From: DASPKA01 sp035628335
GTDB taxonomy: Bacteria; Patescibacteriota; Doudnabacteria; UBA920
Assembly: GCA_035628335.1 (NCBI GenBank)
Contig: DASPKA010000127.1
Coordinates: 1-17,520, forward strand
DNA length: 17,520 nt
Direction of reading: 5' to 3'
Shown here: piece after piece, positions 8,194-12,763 of the stretch
How the letters are laid out: every line of letters starts with the position of its first letter
Numbering within the stretch: position 1 is the first letter of the stretch
Position numbers and translations under genes: made by a program
The notes under the pieces: generated by a model
Database searches by the model: none
Seen by the model: only the letters and a program-made list of their open reading frames with translations
What the model was told of the DNA's origin: nothing

Positions 8194-8230
8194 AAAAGGG
8201 TTGCCTGAACATAAGTCAGACAACCCTTTT
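8194..8230. terminator. Bidirectional terminator between convergent genes
   Basis: AAAAGGGTTG (8194-8203) pairs with CAACCCTTTT (8221-8230). The stem continues, past one mismatch, through CTGA/TCAG around a 7-nt loop. A and T flanks suit termination of the forward gene ending at 8153 and the reverse gene ending at 8242. A smaller hairpin (GGTAG/CTACC, 8234-8246) overlaps the reverse gene's stop. Confidence 0.8.
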
Positions 8231-8241
8231 AAGGTAGTTAC

Positions 8242-8529
8242 CTACCACGCAGCTTCAGCGGGTAGGGGTTGGATGGGGGCCGTAATGAGGCGACCGAAAA
8301 TAAAAAGGTAAAGCTTTTTGCAGGGAGGGCATTTGAGGATCATGAGTCCGCCCAAGAAAATTCTCGTTTGTTGCAGGGGCTCTTCTCCACAATGGACAAG
8401 GGGAAGTTTGAACAGCTGGTTGTCCAGCTTCAAATAGCTCCGGTTGCAACCTGTGCAGTCATACACAGGGTTGCCCCCATAGCTAGTACCGGTGGGTCCG
8501 AAGACGCCTTGGGTGCAATGTTGTTGCAT
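8242..8529 (-). CDS. Small cysteine-rich protein, unknown function
   Basis: 95 residues, not recognised. The evidence for coding is a strong Shine-Dalgarno (AAAAAGGAG, 5 nt before the ATG), a possible promoter upstream, and a terminator hairpin immediately downstream. It carries two CxxC pairs, DCTGC (residues ~25-28) and KCPPC (~67-70), plus single cysteines at ~5 and ~47, suggesting zinc-ribbon-like metal binding or disulfides. Residues ~57-82 (RIFLGGLMILKCPPCKKLYLFIFGRL) are hydrophobic but interrupted by charges, so a membrane segment is uncertain. It is convergent with the prealbumin-like-domain gene. The composition is unusual (basic, aromatic, ends in Trp), so a decayed gene or a non-coding transcript with a fortuitous ORF remains possible. 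Confidence 0.5.
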   Translation of the reverse strand: MQQHCTQGVFGPTGTSYGGNPVYDCTGCNRSYLKLDNQLFKLPLVHCGEEPLQQTRIFLGGLMILKCPPCKKLYLFIFGRLITAPIQPLPAEAAW

Positions 8530-8534
8530 GCTAA

Positions 8535-8541
8535 CTCCTTT
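8535..8541 (-). promoter_or_regulatory. Shine-Dalgarno of the reverse-strand small ORF
   Basis: The reverse strand reads AAAGGAG here, 5 nt from the ATG at 8529. It fixes the start and is the main evidence that the small ORF is translated. Confidence 0.7.
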
Positions 8542-8596
8542 TTAGATGCGTTATTCTTAGGCACCTCAGTGCAGAAAATGCGTACCATAGTACTAT

Positions 8597-8625
8597 ATAC
8601 TATTTCTTCCCTGTGGAAAAGTGAA
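8597..8625 (-). promoter_or_regulatory. Possible promoter of the reverse-strand small ORF
   Basis: On the reverse strand, TTCACT (8620-8625) is 17 bp from TAGTAT (8597-8602), each matching consensus at four of six positions. An inverted repeat ATAGTA/TACTAT (about 8587-8603) overlaps the -10 and could be an operator. Weak call. Confidence 0.35.
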
Positions 8626-8637
8626 CGGACATTAATT

Positions 8638-8646
8638 TGCTATACT
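8638..8646 (+). promoter_or_regulatory. Extended -10 promoter for a possible small transcript
   Basis: TGC-TATACT matches the extended -10 pattern TGn-TATAAT with one change. No convincing -35 is seen. The same extended -10 form is used by gatC and by the gene at 17471. Transcription would start near 8653 and run into the terminator-like hairpin at 8768-8797. Confidence 0.45.
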
Positions 8647-8690
8647 TATTGTGGATGTAAAAAAAGGAAATAAAAGGACTTTTCACAGTA

Positions 8691-8783
8691 ATGAAAACAA
8701 ACCCCAAAAGAAATAATGCTTTTGGGAGGGGAAAAATAAAGTTCATAGCTTATATGCAGACATCTGCCGCTTATTTTGTATAA
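8691..8783 (+). CDS. Possible 30-residue peptide
   Basis: ATG at 8691, stop TAA at 8781. The product begins MKTNPKRNNAFGRGK (strongly basic) and ends FIAYMQTSAAYFV (hydrophobic). The nearest AGGA is about 12 nt upstream, which is too far for a good Shine-Dalgarno. The stop codon lies inside the terminator-like hairpin, as in attenuator leader peptides. Chance ORFs of this length are common, so this is a weak call. Confidence 0.22.
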   Translation: MKTNPKRNNAFGRGKIKFIAYMQTSAAYFV

Positions 8784-8797
8784 GCGCTTTTTGTTTG
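8768..8797 (+). terminator. Terminator-like hairpin
   Basis: CGCTTAT (8768-8774) pairs with ATAAGCG (8780-8786) around TTTGT and is followed by CTTTTTGTTTG. The stem is short but the U-run is good. It would end the transcript starting near 8653, or attenuate read-through towards the TasA-like operon. Confidence 0.55.
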
Positions 8798-8836
8798 CGT
8801 AAAAGGTCGACCTCGGCAAAATGCCGGAGCGCAAAT

Positions 8837-8909
8837 GTGCTCCTTCGCAAGGGGAACCCTTGCGTTAAGGGAGTCCTTGTGTTCAAGGATTTCCCTTGTA
8901 GAAGGGCAC
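8837..8909 (+). promoter_or_regulatory. Three-branched RNA/DNA fold upstream of the TasA-like operon
   Basis: An outer stem (GTGCTCCTTC 8837-8846 with GAAGGGCAC 8901-8909, one bulge) encloses two hairpins. The first is CGCAAGGG-GAA-CCCTTGCG (8846-8864, perfect). The second pairs AAGGGAGTCCTTG (8867-8879) with CAAGGATTTCCCTT (8884-8897). The 5' side of the outer stem can pair instead with GAGCGCA just upstream (GAGCGCA-AA-TGTGCTC, 8828-8843), giving two mutually exclusive folds. A cis-regulatory leader is possible if transcription starts upstream. If the -10 box at 8926 is the real promoter, the structure lies outside the mRNA. Confidence 0.5.
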
Positions 8910-8925
8910 AACTTATATATTAAAT

Positions 8926-8931
8926 TATAAT
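8926..8931 (+). promoter_or_regulatory. -10 box before the first TasA-like gene
   Basis: Consensus TATAAT in a very AT-rich stretch, with no clear -35. It lies 17 bp before the ATG at 8949, so the leader would be only ~10 nt. No Shine-Dalgarno is present. Confidence 0.45.
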
Positions 8932-8948
8932 TAAACGCATACAAATCT

Positions 8949-9590
8949 ATGAAAAAGATTATAGCTTCAATTTCCATCATAGCAGCGGCGGGTAGCCTAG
9001 CTGCAGGTGGTACGTTTGCTCTGTTTAGCGACTCTGAATCTTCAACCGGCAATAGTTTTGCTGCAGGTACGTTGAACCTCACGTTCAATGGGCAAGACGG
9101 CGCTGCTGTTACTCCATTGTTCAGCTTAACAAATCTAAAGCCATCTGACACGGGAACAACTAACATTGTACTGGCGAATACTGGCTCGGTTGCCGGGACT
9201 TCCATTACAGCTTCTATCTCAGGTGCTACTTTTACGGGTACATGTACTGAACCAGAAGTTAATGACGACGCAGGAAATGCAGATGACTGTGCAGTTGTAG
9301 CTTCCGACGAAGACTCTGACCTAACCAATGAGTTGGACGAAAGCGTGGCAGTAAGTATTACTGACCTTGGAGCAGATGCTTTGCCAGGAGGTGCTGGTGC
9401 AGATGAAGATACCGTAGTTGCAACAGGTACTTTGAGTGACTTGCTCGGTGGTGGTTTGACGATTTCGGGCGGAATTGCTGCCAGTGGAAGCAGGACATTT
9501 TCCGTTGACTGGTCCATTGCCAATACAGTTGGTAATGAAATCCAAAATGACGGTGTAAGTTTCGCGCTTAGCTTCACTCTAAACCAGTAA
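8949..9590 (+). CDS. TasA/camelysin-like fibre protein 1
   Basis: 213 residues. The N-terminus is a SipW-type signal peptide: MKK, then a hydrophobic core to ~20, then GGTFALFSDSE with cleavage expected after TFA (residue ~24). The mature protein has the TasA/camelysin pattern: FAAGTLNLTFNGQD, then NLKPSDTGTTNIVLANTGSVAGTS, and near the end IAASGSRTFSVDWSI...VSFALSFTLNQ. A very acidic insert at ~101-135 with C99 and C114 looks like a calcium-binding or disulfide-held loop. TasA forms donor-strand extracellular fibres in Bacillus, and a structural fibre subunit role here is inferred by family. It is the first of four tandem paralogs and is followed by a hairpin at 9598. It starts without a Shine-Dalgarno. 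Confidence 0.9.
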   Translation: MKKIIASISIIAAAGSLAAGGTFALFSDSESSTGNSFAAGTLNLTFNGQDGAAVTPLFSLTNLKPSDTGTTNIVLANTGSVAGTSITASISGATFTGTCTEPEVNDDAGNADDCAVVASDEDSDLTNELDESVAVSITDLGADALPGGAGADEDTVVATGTLSDLLGGGLTISGGIAASGSRTFSVDWSIANTVGNEIQNDGVSFALSFTLNQ

Positions 9591-9597
9591 TTATACG

Positions 9598-9621
9598 TAG
9601 GGAAAGAGATATCTTTCCCTA
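9598..9621 (+). terminator. Hairpin between TasA-like genes 1 and 2
   Basis: Perfect 10-bp stem TAGGGAAAGA / TCTTTCCCTA with a GATA loop, 7 bp after the stop. No T-run follows, so it may be a partial terminator or an mRNA-stabilising hairpin that makes the first subunit transcript more abundant than the downstream genes. Confidence 0.6.
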
Positions 9622-9693
9622 CTATATATAGCTGTATTTTACAAAAAGTACTGCTATATGTGGTAAATAATTATACCCTTGTGGGCACATACT

Positions 9694-10260
9694 ATGTTAA
9701 AAATATTAAAAAGCACTTTTACAATCCTTGCTACAGCTGCACTCTTTTCCGGAGCAACATACGCAGCCTACCAGGATAATGAAACAAGCAACGCTGTATT
9801 TACCGGTGGCACTCTTGATTTGCGTATAAATGGCAACAATGGTGCGTTGAGCCCGGTTATTACCATTGGCAACCTTAAGCCCGGTGACACGAATTCTGCA
9901 AATCCTTTTCTGTTGAACTTTATCAATGACGGTACTGTAGACGGCACAGTGTTTTTGAGTGTCATTGGACTTACTCCGGTTGATGATGAGGGAGAAAACC
10001 CAGAGCCAGAGACAAATGTAATTGCAATTGATCATGAGTTTTCACAACAACTTTTATTGAATATAAAAGATTCCAACGACAACAATGTATTTACAAGTAC
10101 CCTACGGGACATAGACCCAGCGTTTCTTCTGCCGCTGGGAAGTATAAATGCAGGGGCGAGTAAAGTTTTTAAGGTGATTTACGAACTTCCTTCCACCGTT
10201 GGAAACGACGTAATGGGCGACAGTACTTCCTTTAGTATAAGCGCTACGCTTTCACAATAA
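9694..10260 (+). CDS. TasA/camelysin-like fibre protein 2
   Basis: 188 residues from the ATG at 9694. An upstream TTG at 9679 would add five residues (MWAHT) in front of a normal signal peptide and is less likely. The signal peptide ends SGATYAAYQDNE (cleavage near residue 24), the conserved SipW-type site. Mature motifs are FTGGTLDLRINGNNG, then IGNLKPGDTNSANPFLLNFINDGTVDGTVFLSV, and at the end INAGASKVFKVIYELPSTVGNDVMGDSTSFSISATLSQ. It has no cysteines, unlike its three neighbours. It is closest to the next gene: both share LSP, NLKPGDTNS, PFLLN and TVDG. Gene 2 is 103 bp downstream of gene 1 and 15 bp from gene 3, so 2-4 look co-transcribed. Confidence 0.9.
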   Translation: MLKILKSTFTILATAALFSGATYAAYQDNETSNAVFTGGTLDLRINGNNGALSPVITIGNLKPGDTNSANPFLLNFINDGTVDGTVFLSVIGLTPVDDEGENPEPETNVIAIDHEFSQQLLLNIKDSNDNNVFTSTLRDIDPAFLLPLGSINAGASKVFKVIYELPSTVGNDVMGDSTSFSISATLSQ

Positions 10261-10275
10261 TTAATAGTCATACAT

Positions 10276-10887
10276 ATGAAAAAACTTCTAAAGTTTACAA
10301 CCATACTCTTAGGTGCTGTATCATTGCTTGCAGGGGCAACGTTTGCTTCCTTCGTTGATCAGGAGTCAACTTCTGACAACACTTTTACTTCAGGTACTTT
10401 AAACTTAAAGCTCAACGGTCAAGATGGTATTCTTTCACCTATTATGACCGTAGGTAATTTAAAGCCTGGAGACACAAATTCATCTTCACCCTTCTTACTT
10501 AATTTAACGAACGCAGGGACAGTAGATGGCTCCGTACTCTTAACACTATTTAGTACAGTCCAAGACTTTGAAGGCCAAATTCCAGAGTCTGAGACTGACA
10601 CAGTTGGAACGCCTGGTAAACGACTTTCTGACAAACTTCTTATTACCATTAAAGATCAAAGTGACGTTGTTGTATATGGCCCGCAGCCAATTCGTTGTTT
10701 GAATGATAATGCTGGGGGTGCCATTACCTGTAACATGCCTGGTCCTACTCCGTTTGTTAACCTTGGAACGCTTCCTGCAGGTCAAACCAAAACCTTTAAG
10801 CTAGTATATGACTTACCCGTTGGTACAAATAACGATGTGCAGGGTGATATAACAACATTTTCTATCTCCTCTACTCTTCAACAATAA
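10276..10887 (+). CDS. TasA/camelysin-like fibre protein 3
   Basis: 203 residues. The SipW-type signal peptide is MKKLLKFTTILLGAVSLLAG, with the cleavage motif ATFASFVDQE. The mature protein matches the preceding paralog almost motif for motif (TSGTLNLKLNGQDGILSP, GNLKPGDTNS, PFLLNLTNAGTVDGSVLLT, LPAGQTKTFKLVYDLPVGTNNDVQGDITTFSISSTLQQ). A 15-20 residue insert holds the only two cysteines (C141 and C152), so a disulfide loop is likely. It begins 15 bp after gene 2 with no Shine-Dalgarno and ends 10 bp before gene 4. It and gene 2 probably arose by local duplication. Confidence 0.9.
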   Translation: MKKLLKFTTILLGAVSLLAGATFASFVDQESTSDNTFTSGTLNLKLNGQDGILSPIMTVGNLKPGDTNSSSPFLLNLTNAGTVDGSVLLTLFSTVQDFEGQIPESETDTVGTPGKRLSDKLLITIKDQSDVVVYGPQPIRCLNDNAGGAITCNMPGPTPFVNLGTLPAGQTKTFKLVYDLPVGTNNDVQGDITTFSISSTLQQ

Positions 10888-10897
10888 TCATTAACCA

Positions 10898-11737
10898 ATG
10901 CGGCATATAAGCAGGATAATCCTATCTTTAGGAGTTATTTCTTTCCTGGTTGGTGTTGTTACCCAGGGGACTTTTGCTGTCCTTAATGACTCTGAAACAA
11001 CAAGCAATACCTTTGCCGCAGGCTTCATAGACCTCCAAATAGGCTCTGAGTGTCGTTTTAAGACCTTGGCTTCACCAGGCAGCACAACTTGTGATACTGG
11101 ATCTACGTTTGTACCAACAAACATTGGTCCTCTAAACAAGTTTTTTAATTTTGGCAATCTAGAACCTGGTGATTTCGGTGCTACTAGCATAGCAATACAA
11201 AGTATTTCCTCTGATGCATGGGGTAGGCTCAAGTTTTTGAATTTAAAAAATATTGACAACAACTGCACTGAGCCTGAGCTAACCATGGAACCGGGTTGTA
11301 CTCAAGACTTTACTACCATTACTTCAGGCGAGCTTCAGTCTAGTTTGTTGTTTACACTTTGGTTAGATGAGGGTGCTACAGCAGGTTTTCAGTGTTTAGG
11401 TGAACGGCGCTGCGTGCTAGACGCTACTGAAGGAGACAACTTGAAACAGTCAAATGAACCAGCCTTGACGAACGTGTTGGATGGTAGCTTAAGCCACAGT
11501 TCGTTTGCGGAGTCACAGACTATAAAACTTTCTGACGTGTTTAAGTTAGGAACACAGAATGACGCTGGCGGTAAGTTCGCAGACGGCCACATGAACCAAG
11601 ACTTTACTTACTTTGTTGGAATCAGCTGGGAACTCCCACTATCATCCACCAACGCCATCCAAACCGACAGTTTCGAAGCCGACCTCCTTTTTGAGGTGCA
11701 ACAGTACCATAATAATGTTGATGTGTTTACTCCATAA
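10898..11737 (+). CDS. TasA/camelysin-like protein 4, larger and cysteine-rich
   Basis: 279 residues, the longest of the four. The signal peptide ends TQGTFAVLNDSE, the same SipW-type cleavage motif. The core has FAAGFIDLQIGSEC, FGNLEPGDFGATSIAIQ and, near the end, FTYFVGISWELPLSSTNAIQTDSFEADLLFEVQ. It then adds a short tail (QQYHNNVDVFTP) where the paralogs stop. Two inserts (about 50-80 and 115-225) carry all six cysteines (52, 65, 123, 134, 166, 172), suggesting three disulfides. The size and position (last subunit, next to the peptidase) suggest a minor or capping subunit rather than the bulk polymer (inference). A diverged copy of its C-terminal 12 codons occurs again at 11842. Confidence 0.88.
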   Translation: MRHISRIILSLGVISFLVGVVTQGTFAVLNDSETTSNTFAAGFIDLQIGSECRFKTLASPGSTTCDTGSTFVPTNIGPLNKFFNFGNLEPGDFGATSIAIQSISSDAWGRLKFLNLKNIDNNCTEPELTMEPGCTQDFTTITSGELQSSLLFTLWLDEGATAGFQCLGERRCVLDATEGDNLKQSNEPALTNVLDGSLSHSSFAESQTIKLSDVFKLGTQNDAGGKFADGHMNQDFTYFVGISWELPLSSTNAIQTDSFEADLLFEVQQYHNNVDVFTP

Positions 11738-11763
11738 ATTGCTTTGTAAATTTGTGCTTCATA

Positions 11764-11830
11764 GCGCCGAGGGCGCGAGAGGGGGAGGCTCCATAGGCCT
11801 TGGGCCATTGGAGGGGGCGACGTGAGCCCC
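11764..11830. other. GC-rich block of three tandem hairpins
   Basis: Three adjacent stems occur: GCGCC-GAG-GGCGC (11764-11776), CTCCATAGGCC with GGCCATTGGAG (11789-11799 with 11803-11813, two central mismatches), and GGGGC-GACGTGA-GCCCC (11814-11830). The last is followed by TATAATAG. The block is clearly more GC-rich than its surroundings. No long ORF fits. It may end transcription of the TasA-like genes, but no T-run is present. Possibly an inserted repeat element. Together with the entries at 11842-12037 it accounts for the 324-bp gap. Confidence 0.6.
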
Positions 11831-11841
11831 TATAATAGCAG

Positions 11842-11880
11842 CAACAGTATCATAATAATGTTGATGTGTTTATACCTTAG
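11842..11880 (+). pseudogene. C-terminal remnant of a lost TasA-like paralog
   Basis: These 39 bases match the last 39 bases of gene 4 (11699-11737) at 34 positions and read QQYHNNVDVFIP-stop against QQYHNNVDVFTP-stop. The differing codons are TAC/TAT, ACT/ATA, CCA/CCT and TAA/TAG, so three of four changed codons are synonymous and one is Thr/Ile. Similarity continues weakly past the stop. Immediately upstream the frame is closed by TAA and TAG. This is best explained as the tail of a fifth, diverged paralog whose body was deleted or replaced by the hairpin block. Confidence 0.65.
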
Positions 11881-11884
11881 TAAT

Positions 11885-11913
11885 TTGTTTTATATATCCC
11901 GGACGTGTATAAT
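11885..11913 (+). promoter_or_regulatory. Promoter of the signal peptidase gene
   Basis: -35-like TTGTTT (11885-11890), a 17-bp spacer, and a consensus -10 TATAAT (11908-11913). Transcription starting near 11920 gives a leader of ~140 nt that contains the long fold-back at 11944-12037. The peptidase would then be expressed separately from the TasA-like genes. Confidence 0.5.
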
Positions 11914-11929
11914 AAATGGCATAATTAAG

Positions 11930-11974
11930 CCTAGTGAATACGCCTCATCCACTCGGGGAGACCTAGTGAGTACG
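11930..11974 (+). repeat. Direct repeat CCTAGTGARTACG, two copies 32 bp apart
   Basis: CCTAGTGAATACG (11930-11942) and CCTAGTGAGTACG (11962-11974) differ at one base. The spacing is three helical turns, just downstream of the promoter, so they could be operator half-sites or part of the leader fold. The second copy forms one strand of the fold-back. Confidence 0.5.
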
Positions 11975-12037
11975 TGACATTCCACCAGGGGAAACCCCTG
12001 GCTCCATGTCACTACTCTACTGTTCCGAGTTGCTGAG
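11944..12037 (+). promoter_or_regulatory. Long fold-back leader before the signal peptidase
   Basis: Nested stems occur in order. The outermost pairs CTCATCCACTCGG (11944-11956) with CCGAGTTGCTGAG (12025-12037), 11 of 13 positions. Next, AGTGAGTA (11965-11972) pairs with TACTCTACT (12013-12021) with a bulge. Then GTGACAT (11974-11980) pairs with ATGTCAC (12006-12012). The tip is CCAGGGG-AAA-CCCCTGG (11985-12001). The whole is one bulged hairpin of ~94 nt ending 24 nt before the ATG, with no Shine-Dalgarno in between. Regulatory leader is an inference; a protein-binding site or mobile repeat is also possible. Confidence 0.6.
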
Positions 12038-12061
12038 TCTTTTCTACTCTTTAAATATTTC

Positions 12062-12661
12062 ATGAAAAAAGTCTTTAATATCATAAGTTGGGTATTGTTT
12101 GCTGCAGTTGCGGTTTTAGCAATACTGCTTATTGCATCAACTGGGAAGAGTACAAATAAATTTTCAGTAAAGGTAGTTTTGTCTCCTTCCATGGAACCAA
12201 ACATTAAAACAGGAAGTGTCATTATTACCACTCCATCTAAGGAGTACCAGATAGGGGACGTAATTACATACTCGCGCGCGGGAAATAAGATTCCCATTAC
12301 TCACAGAATAGTTGATGTCTCTATCGAAAACGGCACTCAGTATTTTAAGACTAAAGGCGACAACAACGAGGATCCGGACGATGCTAAGGTTTCTAAAATT
12401 AATATTATCGGTAAAGTTCGCTGGTCGATTCCATATATTGGGTATGGTCTGAATGCGGTTAAAAACCCTATAGGTTTTGCAGTTATCATCGTTGTACCTG
12501 CGACTATTCTAATTTATGGTGAAGTTATAAATATAAAGAAAGAACTCGAGCGCATGGCTGCTGAAAGAAAGAAAAAGAAAGTCGCCTCTGCGGGCGACCC
12601 GCCGAAGCGGCGGGAAGATAATGAAGAGAAAAAAGAAAACCCCGAAGAACCAAAAGTGTAA
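12062..12661 (+). CDS. Signal peptidase I, Ser-His (SipW/ER) type
   Basis: 199 residues. Membrane protease that removes signal peptides. An N-terminal membrane helix (~7-26) is followed by the catalytic box VLSPSMEPNIKTGSVI with nucleophile S43. The second box is ITHRIVDV, with H81 where ordinary bacterial signal peptidases have lysine, then TKGDNNEDPD (D100-D104). This Ser-His arrangement is that of SipW, archaeal and ER signal peptidases; SipW specifically matures TasA. A second membrane helix spans ~136-154. A charged cytoplasmic tail (155-199, lysine then glutamate-rich) follows, part of which is encoded by two tandem palindromes. Position directly after four SipW-type substrates makes it their likely dedicated processing enzyme. 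The start at 12062 is the only ATG placed before the helix. Confidence 0.93.
   Translation: MKKVFNIISWVLFAAVAVLAILLIASTGKSTNKFSVKVVLSPSMEPNIKTGSVIITTPSKEYQIGDVITYSRAGNKIPITHRIVDVSIENGTQYFKTKGDNNEDPDDAKVSKINIIGKVRWSIPYIGYGLNAVKNPIGFAVIIVVPATILIYGEVINIKKELERMAAERKKKKVASAGDPPKRREDNEEKKENPEEPKV
12581..12614. repeat. Two tandem GC-rich palindromes inside the peptidase 3' end
   Basis: GTCGCC/GGCGAC (12581-12586 with 12593-12598) is followed at once by CCCGCCG-AAG-CGGCGGG (12598-12614). They encode the disordered tail VASAGDPPKRRE. The GC-richness contrasts with the surrounding A-rich codons, and the second resembles the CCCGC-GAA-GGCGGG core of the repeat 53 bp downstream. Confidence 0.55.
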
Positions 12662-12666
12662 TTAGT

Positions 12667-12730
12667 GTCATTCCCGCGAAGGCGGGAATCCATGTGCTTA
12701 GCAATAGGTTCCCGCCTTCGCGGGAATGAC
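12667..12730. repeat. Long inverted repeat with dRS3-like arms
   Basis: Two perfect 22-nt inverted arms (12667-12688 and 12709-12730) flank a 20-nt spacer. Each arm contains its own hairpin (TTCCCGC...GCGGGAA). The left arm contains ATTCCC-N8-GGGAAT, the pattern of the neisserial dRS3 repeat. The element starts 5 bp after the peptidase stop and could terminate transcription or be a REP-like or fold-back mobile repeat. No poly-T follows. Confidence 0.75.
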
Positions 12731-12763
12731 GATTAGGAGAAGACTAAAAAATAAAATACTAAA

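Larger units (their letters stand above)
8653..8797 (+). ncRNA. Candidate structured small RNA of about 145 nt
   Basis: Bounded by an extended -10 box and a terminator-like hairpin. Inside are a CCCAAAAG/CTTTTGGG stem (8703-8710 with 8719-8726) and a short GCAGA/TCTGC stem (8756-8767), then the final hairpin. I do not recognise 6S RNA, tmRNA, SRP RNA or RNase P signatures. It could equally be an mRNA for a 30-codon peptide (8691-8783), or a leader read through into the TasA-like operon. Confidence 0.35.

Noticed and set aside
8269..8673. Forward 134-residue ORF opposite the small cysteine-rich gene
   Set aside because: No ribosome site, no family motifs, and it runs through the terminator-proximal region and the reverse gene's strong Shine-Dalgarno. 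Read as a shadow.
8653..8948. tRNA, tmRNA, 6S or SRP RNA gene in the hairpin-rich gap
   Set aside because: No cloverleaf, T-loop, or signature motifs of these RNAs could be found on either strand by eye.
8771..9577. Reverse 268-residue ORF opposite the first TasA-like gene
   Set aside because: Low-complexity Ala/Pro/Val/Ser translation typical of an antisense frame; the forward frame has a clear signal peptide and three paralogs.
9679..9693. TTG start adding five residues to TasA-like protein 2
   Set aside because: It places MWAHT before an otherwise standard SipW-type signal peptide; the ATG at 9694 matches the paralogs.
11699..11880. The two 39-bp copies as target-site duplication around an inserted element
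   Set aside because: Far longer than usual target duplications, and the differences are mainly synonymous in the coding frame, which favours a paralog remnant.
12667..12730. Ordinary intrinsic terminator only
   Set aside because: No T-run follows, and each arm is itself palindromic, so a REP-like repeat is more fitting, though a termination role is not excluded.
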